This document shows positions 18,107 to 27,900 of a stretch of DNA of 42,644 nucleotides, piece after piece. The translations under genes and the position numbers were made by a program. Source of the stretch: a virus. Where the stretch lies: positions 1 to 42,644 of the IMG/VR virus record IMGVR_UViG_3300033148_004505; one strand, given 5' to 3'. Below the pieces are notes generated by a model. It saw only the letters and a list, made by a program, of their open reading frames with translations, ran no database searches and was not told the DNA's origin. How positions within the stretch are numbered: the first letter of the stretch is position 1; each line of letters starts with the position of its first letter.

Positions 18107-18136
18107 GTACCTCTACATTATTTAGTGTAGAGGTAC
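18107..18136 (+). terminator. strong hairpin after the tail tube gene
   Basis: A perfect 11-bp inverted repeat (GTACCTCTACA 18107-18117 with 18126-18136) around TTATTTAG, 9 nt after the tube stop and 17 nt before an endonuclease start. GAAAAC follows, not a U-tract. It parallels the hairpin after the capsid gene in place and shape, though not in sequence, and may protect or separate the abundant structural mRNA. Confidence 0.5.
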
Positions 18137-18153
18137 GAAAACATGAGGATTTT

Positions 18154-19800
18154 ATGTATAGACATAGTTTTAAGTTTGTAAGAGAGGCTTTTATTAGGGA
18201 GGGGTATAGATTATTAAGTAGTAAGTATATTAATAATAAAACTGTTTTAAAATATATATGTGGTAATGGACATATAGGTTATATAAGATGGTATAGTTGG
18301 ATTGCTGGTAAACGTTGTCCTGAATGTAATAAAGTTTATAGACGTAACGCTATAAAATTAAATATATTAAAGAAATTAAAAGCTAATAAGTTTAAGGTAT
18401 TAACAATTAAACATGTTAATAATAATTATTTAATAACAGCTGTTTGTAATAACGGACATAAATTTACTAAAACTTGGTATAAATGGAAGGCTGAGTATTG
18501 TCCTAAGTGTAGATTGCACGTAATACCGCTGGCTGCTATTAAGCAAGCGTTTGAATTAGAAGGGTATACATTATTAAGTGCTTTTTACACTAACAACAGA
18601 ACAAAATTAAAGTATAAATGTCCAAACGGGCATATACATGCAATATCTTGGAATAAGTGGTTATTAGGTAGAAGATGTCCTTTTTGTTCTGGTAAAGCAA
18701 AACATACTTTAATGTATGTGAGTGAACAGTTTAGTAAAGAAGGGTATACTTTATTAGAAAAAGAATATTTAAACTGTGCTCAGAAATTGAGTTATGTATG
18801 CCCTAATGGGCACAAGCATTATATAACATGGAGAAATTGGGTTGGCGGACACCGTTGTCCTTATTGTTATGGTAATAGATTAGATTTTGTTGATGTAAAA
18901 ACGGAGATAGAGTCTGCTGGGCATACATTACTTTCTACTGAGTATTTTAATAATAAACACCCTTTAACTATTAAATGTAAGCATGGACATATTTTTAAGC
19001 GTACTTTTAGTAATTTTGGGCATAATAAGTCTTGTCCGTTTTGTAAAACTAAAGAACGGTTGACTGCTCCTGAACGATTATTAAAAACTGTACTATTAGA
19101 TTGTTGTGTTGATGTGGTAATTCACGATAGAGATTTGATAGCTCCATACGAGTTGGATTTTGTATTGCCAAAGCATAAATTAGCTATTGAATATTGTGGT
19201 TTATATTGGCATTCTAATGAAAAATTAAATGATAAGTATTATCATCAGAAAAAATTAATAAAGTGTGGGTCTGTTGGTTATGATTTATTAACTATTTTTG
19301 AGGATGAGTTTGAATATAAATTTGATTCGGTAATTTCGCATATATATTTTTTGTTGAACAGCCAGCCAAACTTGGATATAGCAAGATGTAATGTTGAACT
19401 TATAAGTAAAGAAGATGTAGTTAAATTTTTTGATTTATATTGTTTAGGTAAATATGAATTAGGTTTTAAGCGTGTAGGAGTATTTTTTGATAATAGTTTG
19501 GTTGGGTGTTTAACAGGTGATAATAATTTAGTATATTTTTGTAATAAACCATTTAACTATTTTGATTTTGTAGATATATATGAAGTATTAAATAAGTTTT
19601 TTGGTAACGTAGCATTATACGTAGATGCAAGATTGTTTAATTTGGATGATAAATTGTATGACGTAAATAAGTGGTATTTTGGTTATTTTAATGGGGCTTA
19701 TGTACGCAATTCAAGAAGATTTGATGATGTACGGGGCCACATATTTGATTGTGGTTATTATTTGATCAAAGGAGGTATTTATGAAAGAAACAACGGATAA
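18154..19800 (+). CDS. Vsr-like homing endonuclease with five zinc repeats
   Basis: A 548-residue paralogue of the 14931 gene. Five repeats of about 60 residues (starting near 1, 68, 121, 181, 241) have the GYxLLS...YKCPNGH...RCPxC pattern; the second is diverged (NNGHKF...CPKC). The nuclease has APYELDFVLP (E333, D335), LAIEYCGLYWHS (E346, H353) and LLTIFEDEF, and the chain ends IFDCGY plus a short tail. The last 20 bases overlap the next gene and contain that gene's AAAGGAGG site, so insertion replaced or rebuilt the leader of the tail gene. The start has only a GAGG site. Confidence 0.8.
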   Translation: MYRHSFKFVREAFIREGYRLLSSKYINNKTVLKYICGNGHIGYIRWYSWIAGKRCPECNKVYRRNAIKLNILKKLKANKFKVLTIKHVNNNYLITAVCNNGHKFTKTWYKWKAEYCPKCRLHVIPLAAIKQAFELEGYTLLSAFYTNNRTKLKYKCPNGHIHAISWNKWLLGRRCPFCSGKAKHTLMYVSEQFSKEGYTLLEKEYLNCAQKLSYVCPNGHKHYITWRNWVGGHRCPYCYGNRLDFVDVKTEIESAGHTLLSTEYFNNKHPLTIKCKHGHIFKRTFSNFGHNKSCPFCKTKERLTAPERLLKTVLLDCCVDVVIHDRDLIAPYELDFVLPKHKLAIEYCGLYWHSNEKLNDKYYHQKKLIKCGSVGYDLLTIFEDEFEYKFDSVISHIYFLLNSQPNLDIARCNVELISKEDVVKFFDLYCLGKYELGFKRVGVFFDNSLVGCLTGDNNLVYFCNKPFNYFDFVDIYEVLNKFFGNVALYVDARLFNLDDKLYDVNKWYFGYFNGAYVRNSRRFDDVRGHIFDCGYYLIKGGIYERNNG

Positions 19801-20041
19801 ACACAAGGAGAAATTAACAAAAACTGTATCGGAAGAGGTAACAACTTTATTTGAAAAAGTATTAGATTATGCAGAAGTAGCTGTACCTAATTCTGATCAG
19901 TATAAAAAGTTACGATCAAAAATTTTAAGGGTTGGTAATAATTGTATTAGAAATATTTCAAAAGAAATTAATTTGCATTATGAGGTAAAGTATATAGCTC
20001 CTACTGAAACTGTTATTGAATCGAAATTAGCTAATAAGTAG
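19781..20041 (+). CDS. small conserved-looking tail-region protein
   Basis: An 86-residue helical protein with a strong AAAGGAGG site that lies inside the end of the upstream endonuclease gene. Its sequence (VLDYAEVAVPNSDQYKKLRSKILRVGNNCIRNI) has the look of small phage proteins found between the tube and chaperone genes. No known function; a role in tail assembly is only a positional guess. Confidence 0.5.
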   Translation: MKETTDKHKEKLTKTVSEEVTTLFEKVLDYAEVAVPNSDQYKKLRSKILRVGNNCIRNISKEINLHYEVKYIAPTETVIESKLANK

Positions 20042-20077
20042 GGTAACGGATTATTAATAAACGGAGGAGGAATAAAA

Positions 20078-20839
20078 ATGAGTGATGAAAGGAATATAAA
20101 TATAAACAATGATTTAAATTTGGATAAAAGAGAATTTGAAGACCCCATTACTGGTACAAAATACTATATTGCGCCTCCAACGGCTGACGATGTTCGTGGT
20201 GCAGATTGGCAATATAGCAAAACTTATACTAAGTCTTTAATTGAAGGTATTACTACCGCAGCTGAAATGATGGATATTTTAATGCGGAGAGGTGTAATAG
20301 GGCCGGAATTTGAACAGCGTCAGAAAGAACTTACTGATATATTATCAGAAAAAGTAGAAGCTTTACAAAACGCTAGAAATTTGGAAGAAAAGCAAGCTTT
20401 AGCTTTTGAAGTTGCACAGGCGCGCGAGGAGCTTTTTAATTGGAATCAGAGACTTAATGGCCCTATGGCTAATACATGTGAACAAATAGCTGATGATGCA
20501 CGTTTGGAGTACTTAACATCGCGAATGGTTCGCAATGAAAAAAACGAACGTGTATGGGATGATTATTCTGATTTTTTGACAGATAAAAACCAGGCTTTAA
20601 CGATGAAAGCTCGTTTTGAGGTTATGTTATACTTGCAGGGATTAGAGTCTGACTTTCTTGAAAAAACTCCTGAAGCTATGGCGTTGCGTGAAATCGAGGA
20701 AGAGATACAGAACAAGGCTGATGAGATTTTGAATGAAATAGAAAAACGTGTCGACGAAGATGATTCTAAATCTAGTACAACTAAGAATATGAAAAAGACT
20801 AAAGGTACACCTAAAAAGCGTGGCGGTAAGAAGAAGTAA
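20078..20839 (+). CDS. tail assembly chaperone-like protein 1
   Basis: A 253-residue protein with GGAGGAGG upstream. An N-terminal beta segment (FEDPITGTKYYIAPPTADD) leads to helices with ADWQYSKTYTKSLIEGITTAAEMMDILMRRGVI, and the tail is Lys/Gly-rich. The place between the tube gene and the tape measure is that of the gpG/gpGT-type chaperones, which coat the tape measure during tube growth. It shares a helical layout with the next protein, suggesting duplication. No canonical X-XXY-YYZ slippery site is seen at the end. The next gene is in the same frame after TAA and one codon, so any fusion would need stop readthrough. Confidence 0.55.
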   Translation: MSDERNININNDLNLDKREFEDPITGTKYYIAPPTADDVRGADWQYSKTYTKSLIEGITTAAEMMDILMRRGVIGPEFEQRQKELTDILSEKVEALQNARNLEEKQALAFEVAQAREELFNWNQRLNGPMANTCEQIADDARLEYLTSRMVRNEKNERVWDDYSDFLTDKNQALTMKARFEVMLYLQGLESDFLEKTPEAMALREIEEEIQNKADEILNEIEKRVDEDDSKSSTTKNMKKTKGTPKKRGGKKK

Positions 20840-20842
20840 CAT

Positions 20843-21856
20843 ATGGAATTAAAGATTGATGAGATTGAAAGATATATAGAAGAAATTACTACTAGACGAC
20901 GATTAGTTGAAATTGATAGTGAATTATTGTTTTTTAGACAGCCATCTACGCTATTGTTACAGCAGGCTCGATTTGTACGTGATAGAGAGTATAAAAAGGC
21001 GCTGAAAGATGGGTTTTTGTCTAAGGAGGATATTAAGAAGGTTTTAGAACAGCGTAATATTATTTCTGATAACGATAAAGCTAGATTAACTAAATTATAT
21101 AGTCAGTTGGAAGCTCAGAGGGTGTTGTTGGCTAAAACTACTAAAGTTAAGGCCAATCAAGAAAGAATTAAGAATGTAATTGCTAAATTAGAAAGTAATA
21201 TAGCTGAGATAGAGAATAAGGAAAAAAGTAAATTGAGTATGTCAGCTGACGTTAAAGCTGAAGAGTCTAAAATTATTTATTTATGTTGGGCCTGCACTTA
21301 TTCATATGAAACCAATGAATTGTATTGGATTGATTTAACATCTTTTTTAGAAGAGAGGCGTTTGGGATTTAGACAGAAAGTTTTAAATGAATTTATTGTA
21401 TTTCATAGCGGATTTTCTACTGATATTATTCGGGCTATAGCTAGAAGCAATTTATGGCGTATTAGGTATATGACAAGTATAAAGACGTCTGAAGCCGTTT
21501 TTGGTGTTCCGACATCTGAATATACGTCTGACATGTTGAACTTGTTATATTGGTCTCATTATTATCAAAATATTTATGAAATGTTGCCTGAAGATAGGCC
21601 TCCTGATTTTATAATTGACGATGATGAGGCACTAGATGCTTTTATGGAAGATTATTATAAGGAATATGAGAAAGAAACCGCTGCTAGGCGCGATAAAAAA
21701 CGTTTAGGAAATTCTAAATTATCAGCTTTTGATCAAGAGGAAGTTATTGTAACACGAGCACATGAATTGTATGAAGACATTGAGTATGATAAACCACGAG
21801 AAGCACAAGTTATTAAGGATAGGAACATTATTAGAAAAAGAACCCGCCGAGGTTAA
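20843..21856 (+). CDS. tail assembly chaperone-like protein 2
   Basis: A 337-residue protein starting 3 nt after the preceding stop, in the same frame and without a good ribosome site, so reinitiation is likely. Residues 35-105 repeat the pattern of the previous protein (RDREYKKALKDGFLSKEDIKKVLEQRNII), followed by a coiled coil and an enriched aromatic region (IYLCWACTYSY, LNLLYWSHYYQNIYEM). The C-terminus is charged. Directly upstream of the tape measure, it is the second chaperone candidate. Confidence 0.5.
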   Translation: MELKIDEIERYIEEITTRRRLVEIDSELLFFRQPSTLLLQQARFVRDREYKKALKDGFLSKEDIKKVLEQRNIISDNDKARLTKLYSQLEAQRVLLAKTTKVKANQERIKNVIAKLESNIAEIENKEKSKLSMSADVKAEESKIIYLCWACTYSYETNELYWIDLTSFLEERRLGFRQKVLNEFIVFHSGFSTDIIRAIARSNLWRIRYMTSIKTSEAVFGVPTSEYTSDMLNLLYWSHYYQNIYEMLPEDRPPDFIIDDDEALDAFMEDYYKEYEKETAARRDKKRLGNSKLSAFDQEEVIVTRAHELYEDIEYDKPREAQVIKDRNIIRKRTRRG

Positions 21857-21884
21857 TCCTCAAGATTGGCAAGGTAAGGTCCGA

Positions 21885-21926
21885 ATGAATTTATTATTTC
21901 TTAGTATATATCATAAGAAATATTAG
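21885..21926 (+). promoter_or_regulatory. leader hairpin and possible 13-codon peptide before the giant gene
   Basis: ATG 21885 opens a 13-codon frame (MNLLFLSIYHKKY) ending at TAG 21924-21926, whose last bases merge with the AGGAGG site at 21925-21930. Within it, TATTTCTTA 21895-21903 pairs with TAAGAAATA 21914-21922. The pair could meter ribosome entry on the giant gene. The peptide is unproven. Confidence 0.35.
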
Positions 21927-21941
21927 GAGGACTAGTAACCC

Positions 21942-24900
21942 TTGCCACCTACCGATAAATATACTATTCTATTAAAAACTATTATTGATAATCCTAATAT
22001 AGATAAAGAAAAGAAAGACCTTATTGCCCAGTTTGTTAAAGTGGTAAAGGCCATAGAAAAACTGTCTGCTGTTACTGAACGGACAGCCAAGAAAGCTCCT
22101 ACCTCTACTGACATTTCTGTAGATATTAGAAAATTATTGAAAAGGTTAGGTATTTTAGAGGATTTAAATAGTAAGTTAGGAATATTAATAAAACAACTAG
22201 GAAAAGTTGGCGCATCGGAGCAGGTAAAGCCTCTTATTGATGAATTGCGTAAAGCATTGAATATAGAGTCGGTTGTTTCAAAGCTGGATAAAATAAATAT
22301 TGTTCCGGCTGTAAGAGATTTATTGGGTGAATTAGTTAGATTACGTAACGAAGTTAAGAAATTAAAAGATCCATCTATATCTAAAGATTTAGAAGAATTA
22401 TTAAGAGTTTTATTAAGCAGCTCTAAAAATAATGTTAAAATTACAAATTTATTAGAAGAATTAAAACGTAAACTTAATATTAAAACTTATAACAAACCTA
22501 TACAAATAAATAGTCCTGAATTAGAAGTTGCCGGTAGAACATTAAAATTAGCAGGTAAGGATTTAAGCGAAGCGATCGAAAAATTAAAGCGTAAACAAGC
22601 TGTTTTATTTGATTTAGAGACGTCTGAGATAATTAAACGTGGTATTGAAAAGGGTTTAGCAAAACATATTAGACAGATTGGTTACCAGAAAGGCACTATT
22701 AATCAGTTATTGCAAGGAACTGCTAAACGTGGAGAGATTTTTATTAAACCATCTAAGCGGGTACAGGAATTATATAATAAAGGGGAGATAGACAAAGCGG
22801 TAGAAGCGTATAAAAAAGAGTTAGGAGATTTAGGTGCTGCAAGCGTGGATTTAAAAGAAGAATTAAAAAGGGTTATGAAGTATGGTAAAGAGTTGGAATA
22901 CGCTTTACAAGAGTTTAAAGATATATTGAAAGATAGTTCAACTGTTATAGGGCATAACATTGCTTCTTTTGATTTGCGTATATTAGATAAAAAATTTAAA
23001 GAGGTAGGCATTAAATTAGAAGGAGCAGTGTCTAACTACATTGATACGTTAGAATTAGCAAGAAAAGAATTTCCTGAGAGGCCATCAAAATCATTAGAAA
23101 GTTTTAAAAAGGATTTTGAAGCAGCTGGTATAAAAATACGTGATTTTGGTAGAGAAATGCATGACGCTTTGCATGATACTGAAGTGGCTCGATTGTTATT
23201 ACGTGCAGAAGCGAAGATAGGTAAGGAATACGTAGCTGCGAAAACCGGATTAGTTACTACAATTAAGCAAGCAGGAAAACAGTTAGCTAACGATGTTAAG
23301 GAAGCAAGTAAAAGTTTTAAAATATTAAGTGATGTTAATATTGAAACCGCTGATGTTGTTAAAAAGGCTAGAAAACAAATGAAGCGGTTACAATTAGATA
23401 TTAAAGATGTTAGAACTTTACGTTCTGGTCTTCAAACTTTTGATTTTAAACCTATGACAATTAAGCCAACTCCTACTGGTATGGATTTGCGTACTCCGCC
23501 AGGAATACCTGGTATGGAACGTACTGTGGCATTAGTACGTGACATGTCTAAGTCGTTGTATAAATTACAAGAGACAATTATTAAAAGCCTTGAAAATGGT
23601 TTATCAAAAGGGATGGAAATTATTAAAGATGAAGCTGGAAATGTGTTTCAATTAGCTAAAGGCGGCAGAGAGTATGAAATAAAAATAGCTAACGTTAGAC
23701 AACTTACAAAGGATTTAGAACGTATTTATAATAAAACAATACCAGGCGGGGCTACTCCTAAGTATTTAATTAATTTATTTAAAGAAGCTTATGTAAGTGC
23801 TCAACTGTCTAAACACATTGATGAAAGTAGGATGGCTGAAAAAGTAGCCATTAGTTTACGTCGATTGTCTTCTGAAGAAGCAAACAATTTAGGTCGAGTT
23901 GTTGGTCAGTTGTATACTAGTTTAAAACAAGGCAAATTGAATATTCAAGATATTGCAAAACGGCCTGATTTATATGATTTATATAAAAATTTAGTGTTAG
24001 TATCAGAAGCAGAGGAAAAATTAAATCAGCAATATATTAGACGTTTAGCTATCCCAGCTGCTAAAATTTCTAAACGTGGTATAGTATCGTTTGAAACCAA
24101 ATATGGGTCTGAACGAGTTGCTTCGCAGTTTGCGACTATAACTACTGGTTTAGAAAAATTGGTTAATGAATTAGAACGTATAGGCGCACCACGAATGCAA
24201 GTATTAGAATATAGACAGCAAGTTGGCGCTTTGCCTTTACGTATACGTTCTGGATCGCCCGAAGAAGCAAAAGCTAATAAGCTTGCTTATGAATTAATGC
24301 AAAAACTTGTTGCAAAAGGTGCTACAGCTTTTACTCGTGAAGGATATCAACGCGCTATTGCATTACGGAAGTTAGAGCTAAAACAGTTTACACCTGAGCA
24401 AGCGCGAGAGTTTTTAAATACAGTTAAAAGTTTAGATGATTTACGTGAGGAAGCTAAAAAATTAAAAATAAGTGCTTTAGAAGCTGCTAAAGCTTTGGAT
24501 GAAATACATATTGATAATTTTTATGATATGTTAGAAAAGTTGTTTTTGAAAGGTCGTCCAATACCGTTTCTTGAGCGGCAAGCTAAAAGATTAGGCTCTC
24601 CATTTGATCAAAGTGTTAGGAGAGCTATATCAGCTGTTGTAAATGAACTTCAAGGTTTATTGCCGTTAGCTGAGCCGGGTAGAGTTAAACGAGAAGCTTA
24701 TCAAGAAAAACTTTTACGTGTTTTTACTAGAAAGCCTGTTGAGGAATTGAGGCCTGAAGAACAAAAGAAAGTTATTATTGAAACAAATCTATTATGGAAA
24801 GATATATTAGAGCGTTCTAAAAAACTGCAAGAGCCGCTTATTCGTGCTAAACCATATTTGGGGCAATTTGAAGCTACGTCTTTAAATTTGAGTGACGCTG

Positions 24901-27900
24901 CTAGTTCTGAATTGCAAGAATTTACACAAAACTTTGAAAGTAGTGTAAAAGAATTGAATAGGAATATGATGTCATTAAATGCAGCAAATGTTAGAGCGTT
25001 AGCACCATTTAAAGAGTTTAGTTCAATCCAACGTCAATTATCGTATACTACAGCTGCATTGGGAGGCGGTGTAGTTACTAAAAAGGGTATAAAACCATTA
25101 GAAGTTCCTCGTGTATTGAGTAAAACTGAGGAAGAGCTGATTGAATCTGGTAAATATGGAGCTGGATACGGTTTAAATGTATTAACTGAATTAAGACACA
25201 CTGCTGGCACATTTGAAGATCAAATTTTAATTTCTGGAAGACTAGCTAAAACTTTTACTAAAATAGTTAAAAATTTAGTGAAGCCGGCAGAAAAACTATC
25301 AGAAGAAGGCGTTATTAGTAAGCTTGAGTCTGGTGTACAACGGTTGACTCCTAGAGCTGCTAGATTTTTTGAGCGCGACCTAAAAGAGGTTATGGACAAG
25401 TTTCAAACTATTTTGGGGGTGCCTCAAAAATATAAAGGTCGTGCAGACTTAGCTGAAATTGGAAAAGAAGTTGTAAATGTTATTAGAGAACATCGTGGTG
25501 AAACGATTGAAGTTCAAACAGCTAAAATTGCAGAAGTTTTTTTAAATTATTTTGGTCGTAAATTTGCAACACGGTTTGGTACCAAGGGTGTTTCAGTAGC
25601 TATAAAACCAGGCGAAGCATTAGGATATGCTAAAATTCCTAAATCGATGGGTGATTTATTAGCGGAGCTTTTTGAAAAAGAGGTTGAACGTGCTGACGAC
25701 GTAATTAAGAGTCAAATATCTGATTTAGCGCGTGTACTACGTCGTGCTGGAAATGCATTTATTTTAGATTTGTTTAGTGATGCGTCAAAAGGTTTAGTTA
25801 CTGAGGAGACTGCTAAGAAGTATAGAGCATTATTTGATAAAGTTTATACAACGTTTGAAGAGTTTTTTAATCGTAAGTTGCCTCGTAATCTTGAAGGTAT
25901 AAAAACTATAAAAGAATTATATAAAGAAACGTTTGGCGAAAAAAGAAAGTTATATGTAGAAAAACCTATTGAAGCTAGAATAAGTTCACGTGGTATAGCT
26001 AAACGTGGGTTAATGCCTGAAATAATGGAGGGGTTGGTAACTAATTTATTAGGGCCTACGGCTACTGGTGGTGTTGTACTTAAGGATGTTATTCCTAAAA
26101 AAGCATTTTTAGAATCTAAAAAAGCACGTGAAGAACTTAATAAGATTATGAAAGAATTGGGGTATGAGTCGATAGGCTCTTTTAAGAAAGTTATTGAAAA
26201 TTTAAGGTTAGAAAAAGCAGATTTAGATCAAGCTACCATTAATAAATTACGCAAATTTGAATCACAGTGGGATGTATATACAAAGGTTCGTACTGAATTT
26301 GGTAAAAAATTGAAGTCTTTTGTAGCACCAAAATTTTTACAAATTATTGAGGAACCAACTCTATTTAAGGAGTGGTCACCAGAAGAGATAGCTAAAGGGT
26401 TGAAGGGTTTAAAGCTTGATTACCAATCTTTTGCAGCTTATATGGACATTTTTGGCGAAGGTTCTAGCATGATTAAAGAGTTGGGAAAATCATTGTCTTT
26501 TACTTCACGTGAAGGGTGGGATTTGATTAAAGCTTTTCAATTATTAGACCCGTCTATGAAACAATTTAAAGAAAGCCTATTAAAGTCGTTGCCTGAAGTA
26601 AGTGTGGATGAAGTACGTAAGTTTGAAAAATCTACTGGTACATTGGAAGATTTTAAAGATACGATTTTTGATCTATCAAGATTTCCTACCGAATTTAAAT
26701 TAAAAATACCTACTACTGCCATAGGCGCAAAACGAGCATATGAAGAATTATATATCCCTAGTGCTGCAGTTAGAAAAACGTACCAAGAAGAATTATTAGG
26801 TAAAGCTGCCCCAACTAACTTAGGACGCTATCTAGATAATCTTATTGCTGCTGCACAAAAAGTTGAACAGTATTATAAAATGCTGGCTTCTGGCAGTATA
26901 GGAAAGGCTTCAGAGTTACAAGAGAAAACTGTTACTACTATTAGAAATGCTTTAGTTGAAGAGCTTACTAAATATATAAAGACATTCAGAGTTTGGGAGA
27001 GGCAGGGGCCTACTGAGGAACAAATTGTTAGGATGTCTGAAGTAGTTAATAGATTTAAAAAAGCACTAACTGAAAGGGAAGCACCAGCAGTTTATCAGAC
27101 GGGCGGGGCTATTACTGAAAAAGAGGTTGTTGAGTCACTGGAACGTAATACTAAAAGTCAGTATAAATATAGTACAGTGCTTGGGCGTATTTCTGATTTA
27201 TTAATTGGAGCTAGTCCTCAATCTTTGATAGATGAAGAGCGTAAATTAACTGCAGCGTTGGCAATGTATAAACAGACTGGCAAGATACCACAAGAGTTTA
27301 CTACACCTCAGTATTTTAAAAAATTACAGTATTTTGGCGGCAATTTTGAAAAAATGATAAACACTTTTCTTAGTCGAATTGAAGCTAAGAAAAAAGCTCC
27401 GGCTATTTTTGATATTGAATTAGAGGCTGGTAATTTAACAGAATTTGCTAAACGCATAGGTTTATCAGTACAAGAAGCTATTGAAGAAGCTTTGAACAAG
27501 GCTAAAGAGAATTTAAGTAAAGCTAAAGTTAGATATTTTACTGAGTTGGGGAAAAGTTTAATAGGTAAAAAGAAGGGCATAGAAGAAGCTTTTTTCAGGA
27601 GAGTGACTCCTGCTATAACTGGTAAAGCTGTAGTTGCTATTACAGATAAAACTAAGGAATTAGCAGAACTACTTGAAACTTTGCGAGATACTAAATTTGC
27701 CGTTGATTTAGATATCCCAGGGCTTCGTAAATTATTGGATGGGCTTAGAGAGTTGAAAAAAGAACATTTTAAATATATTAAACGAGCCAAGGAATTAGGG
27801 TTACCTGTTTTGCGCGAAGGTGAAATAGGCATATCACCGCATATGGCTCAGCGTATTAAGGTGCGTACGGGTGAAAGAAATGAAAGAGAAATTACTTTAG

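Noticed and set aside
20810-20845. A -1 frameshift producing a chaperone fusion
   Set aside because: AAAAAG is present, but a -1 shift there meets TAA within a few codons and the next gene is already in frame 0.
27308-27832. A 174-residue open frame on the minus strand
   Set aside because: Antisense shadow of the giant gene, with the same biased composition and no recognisable domain.
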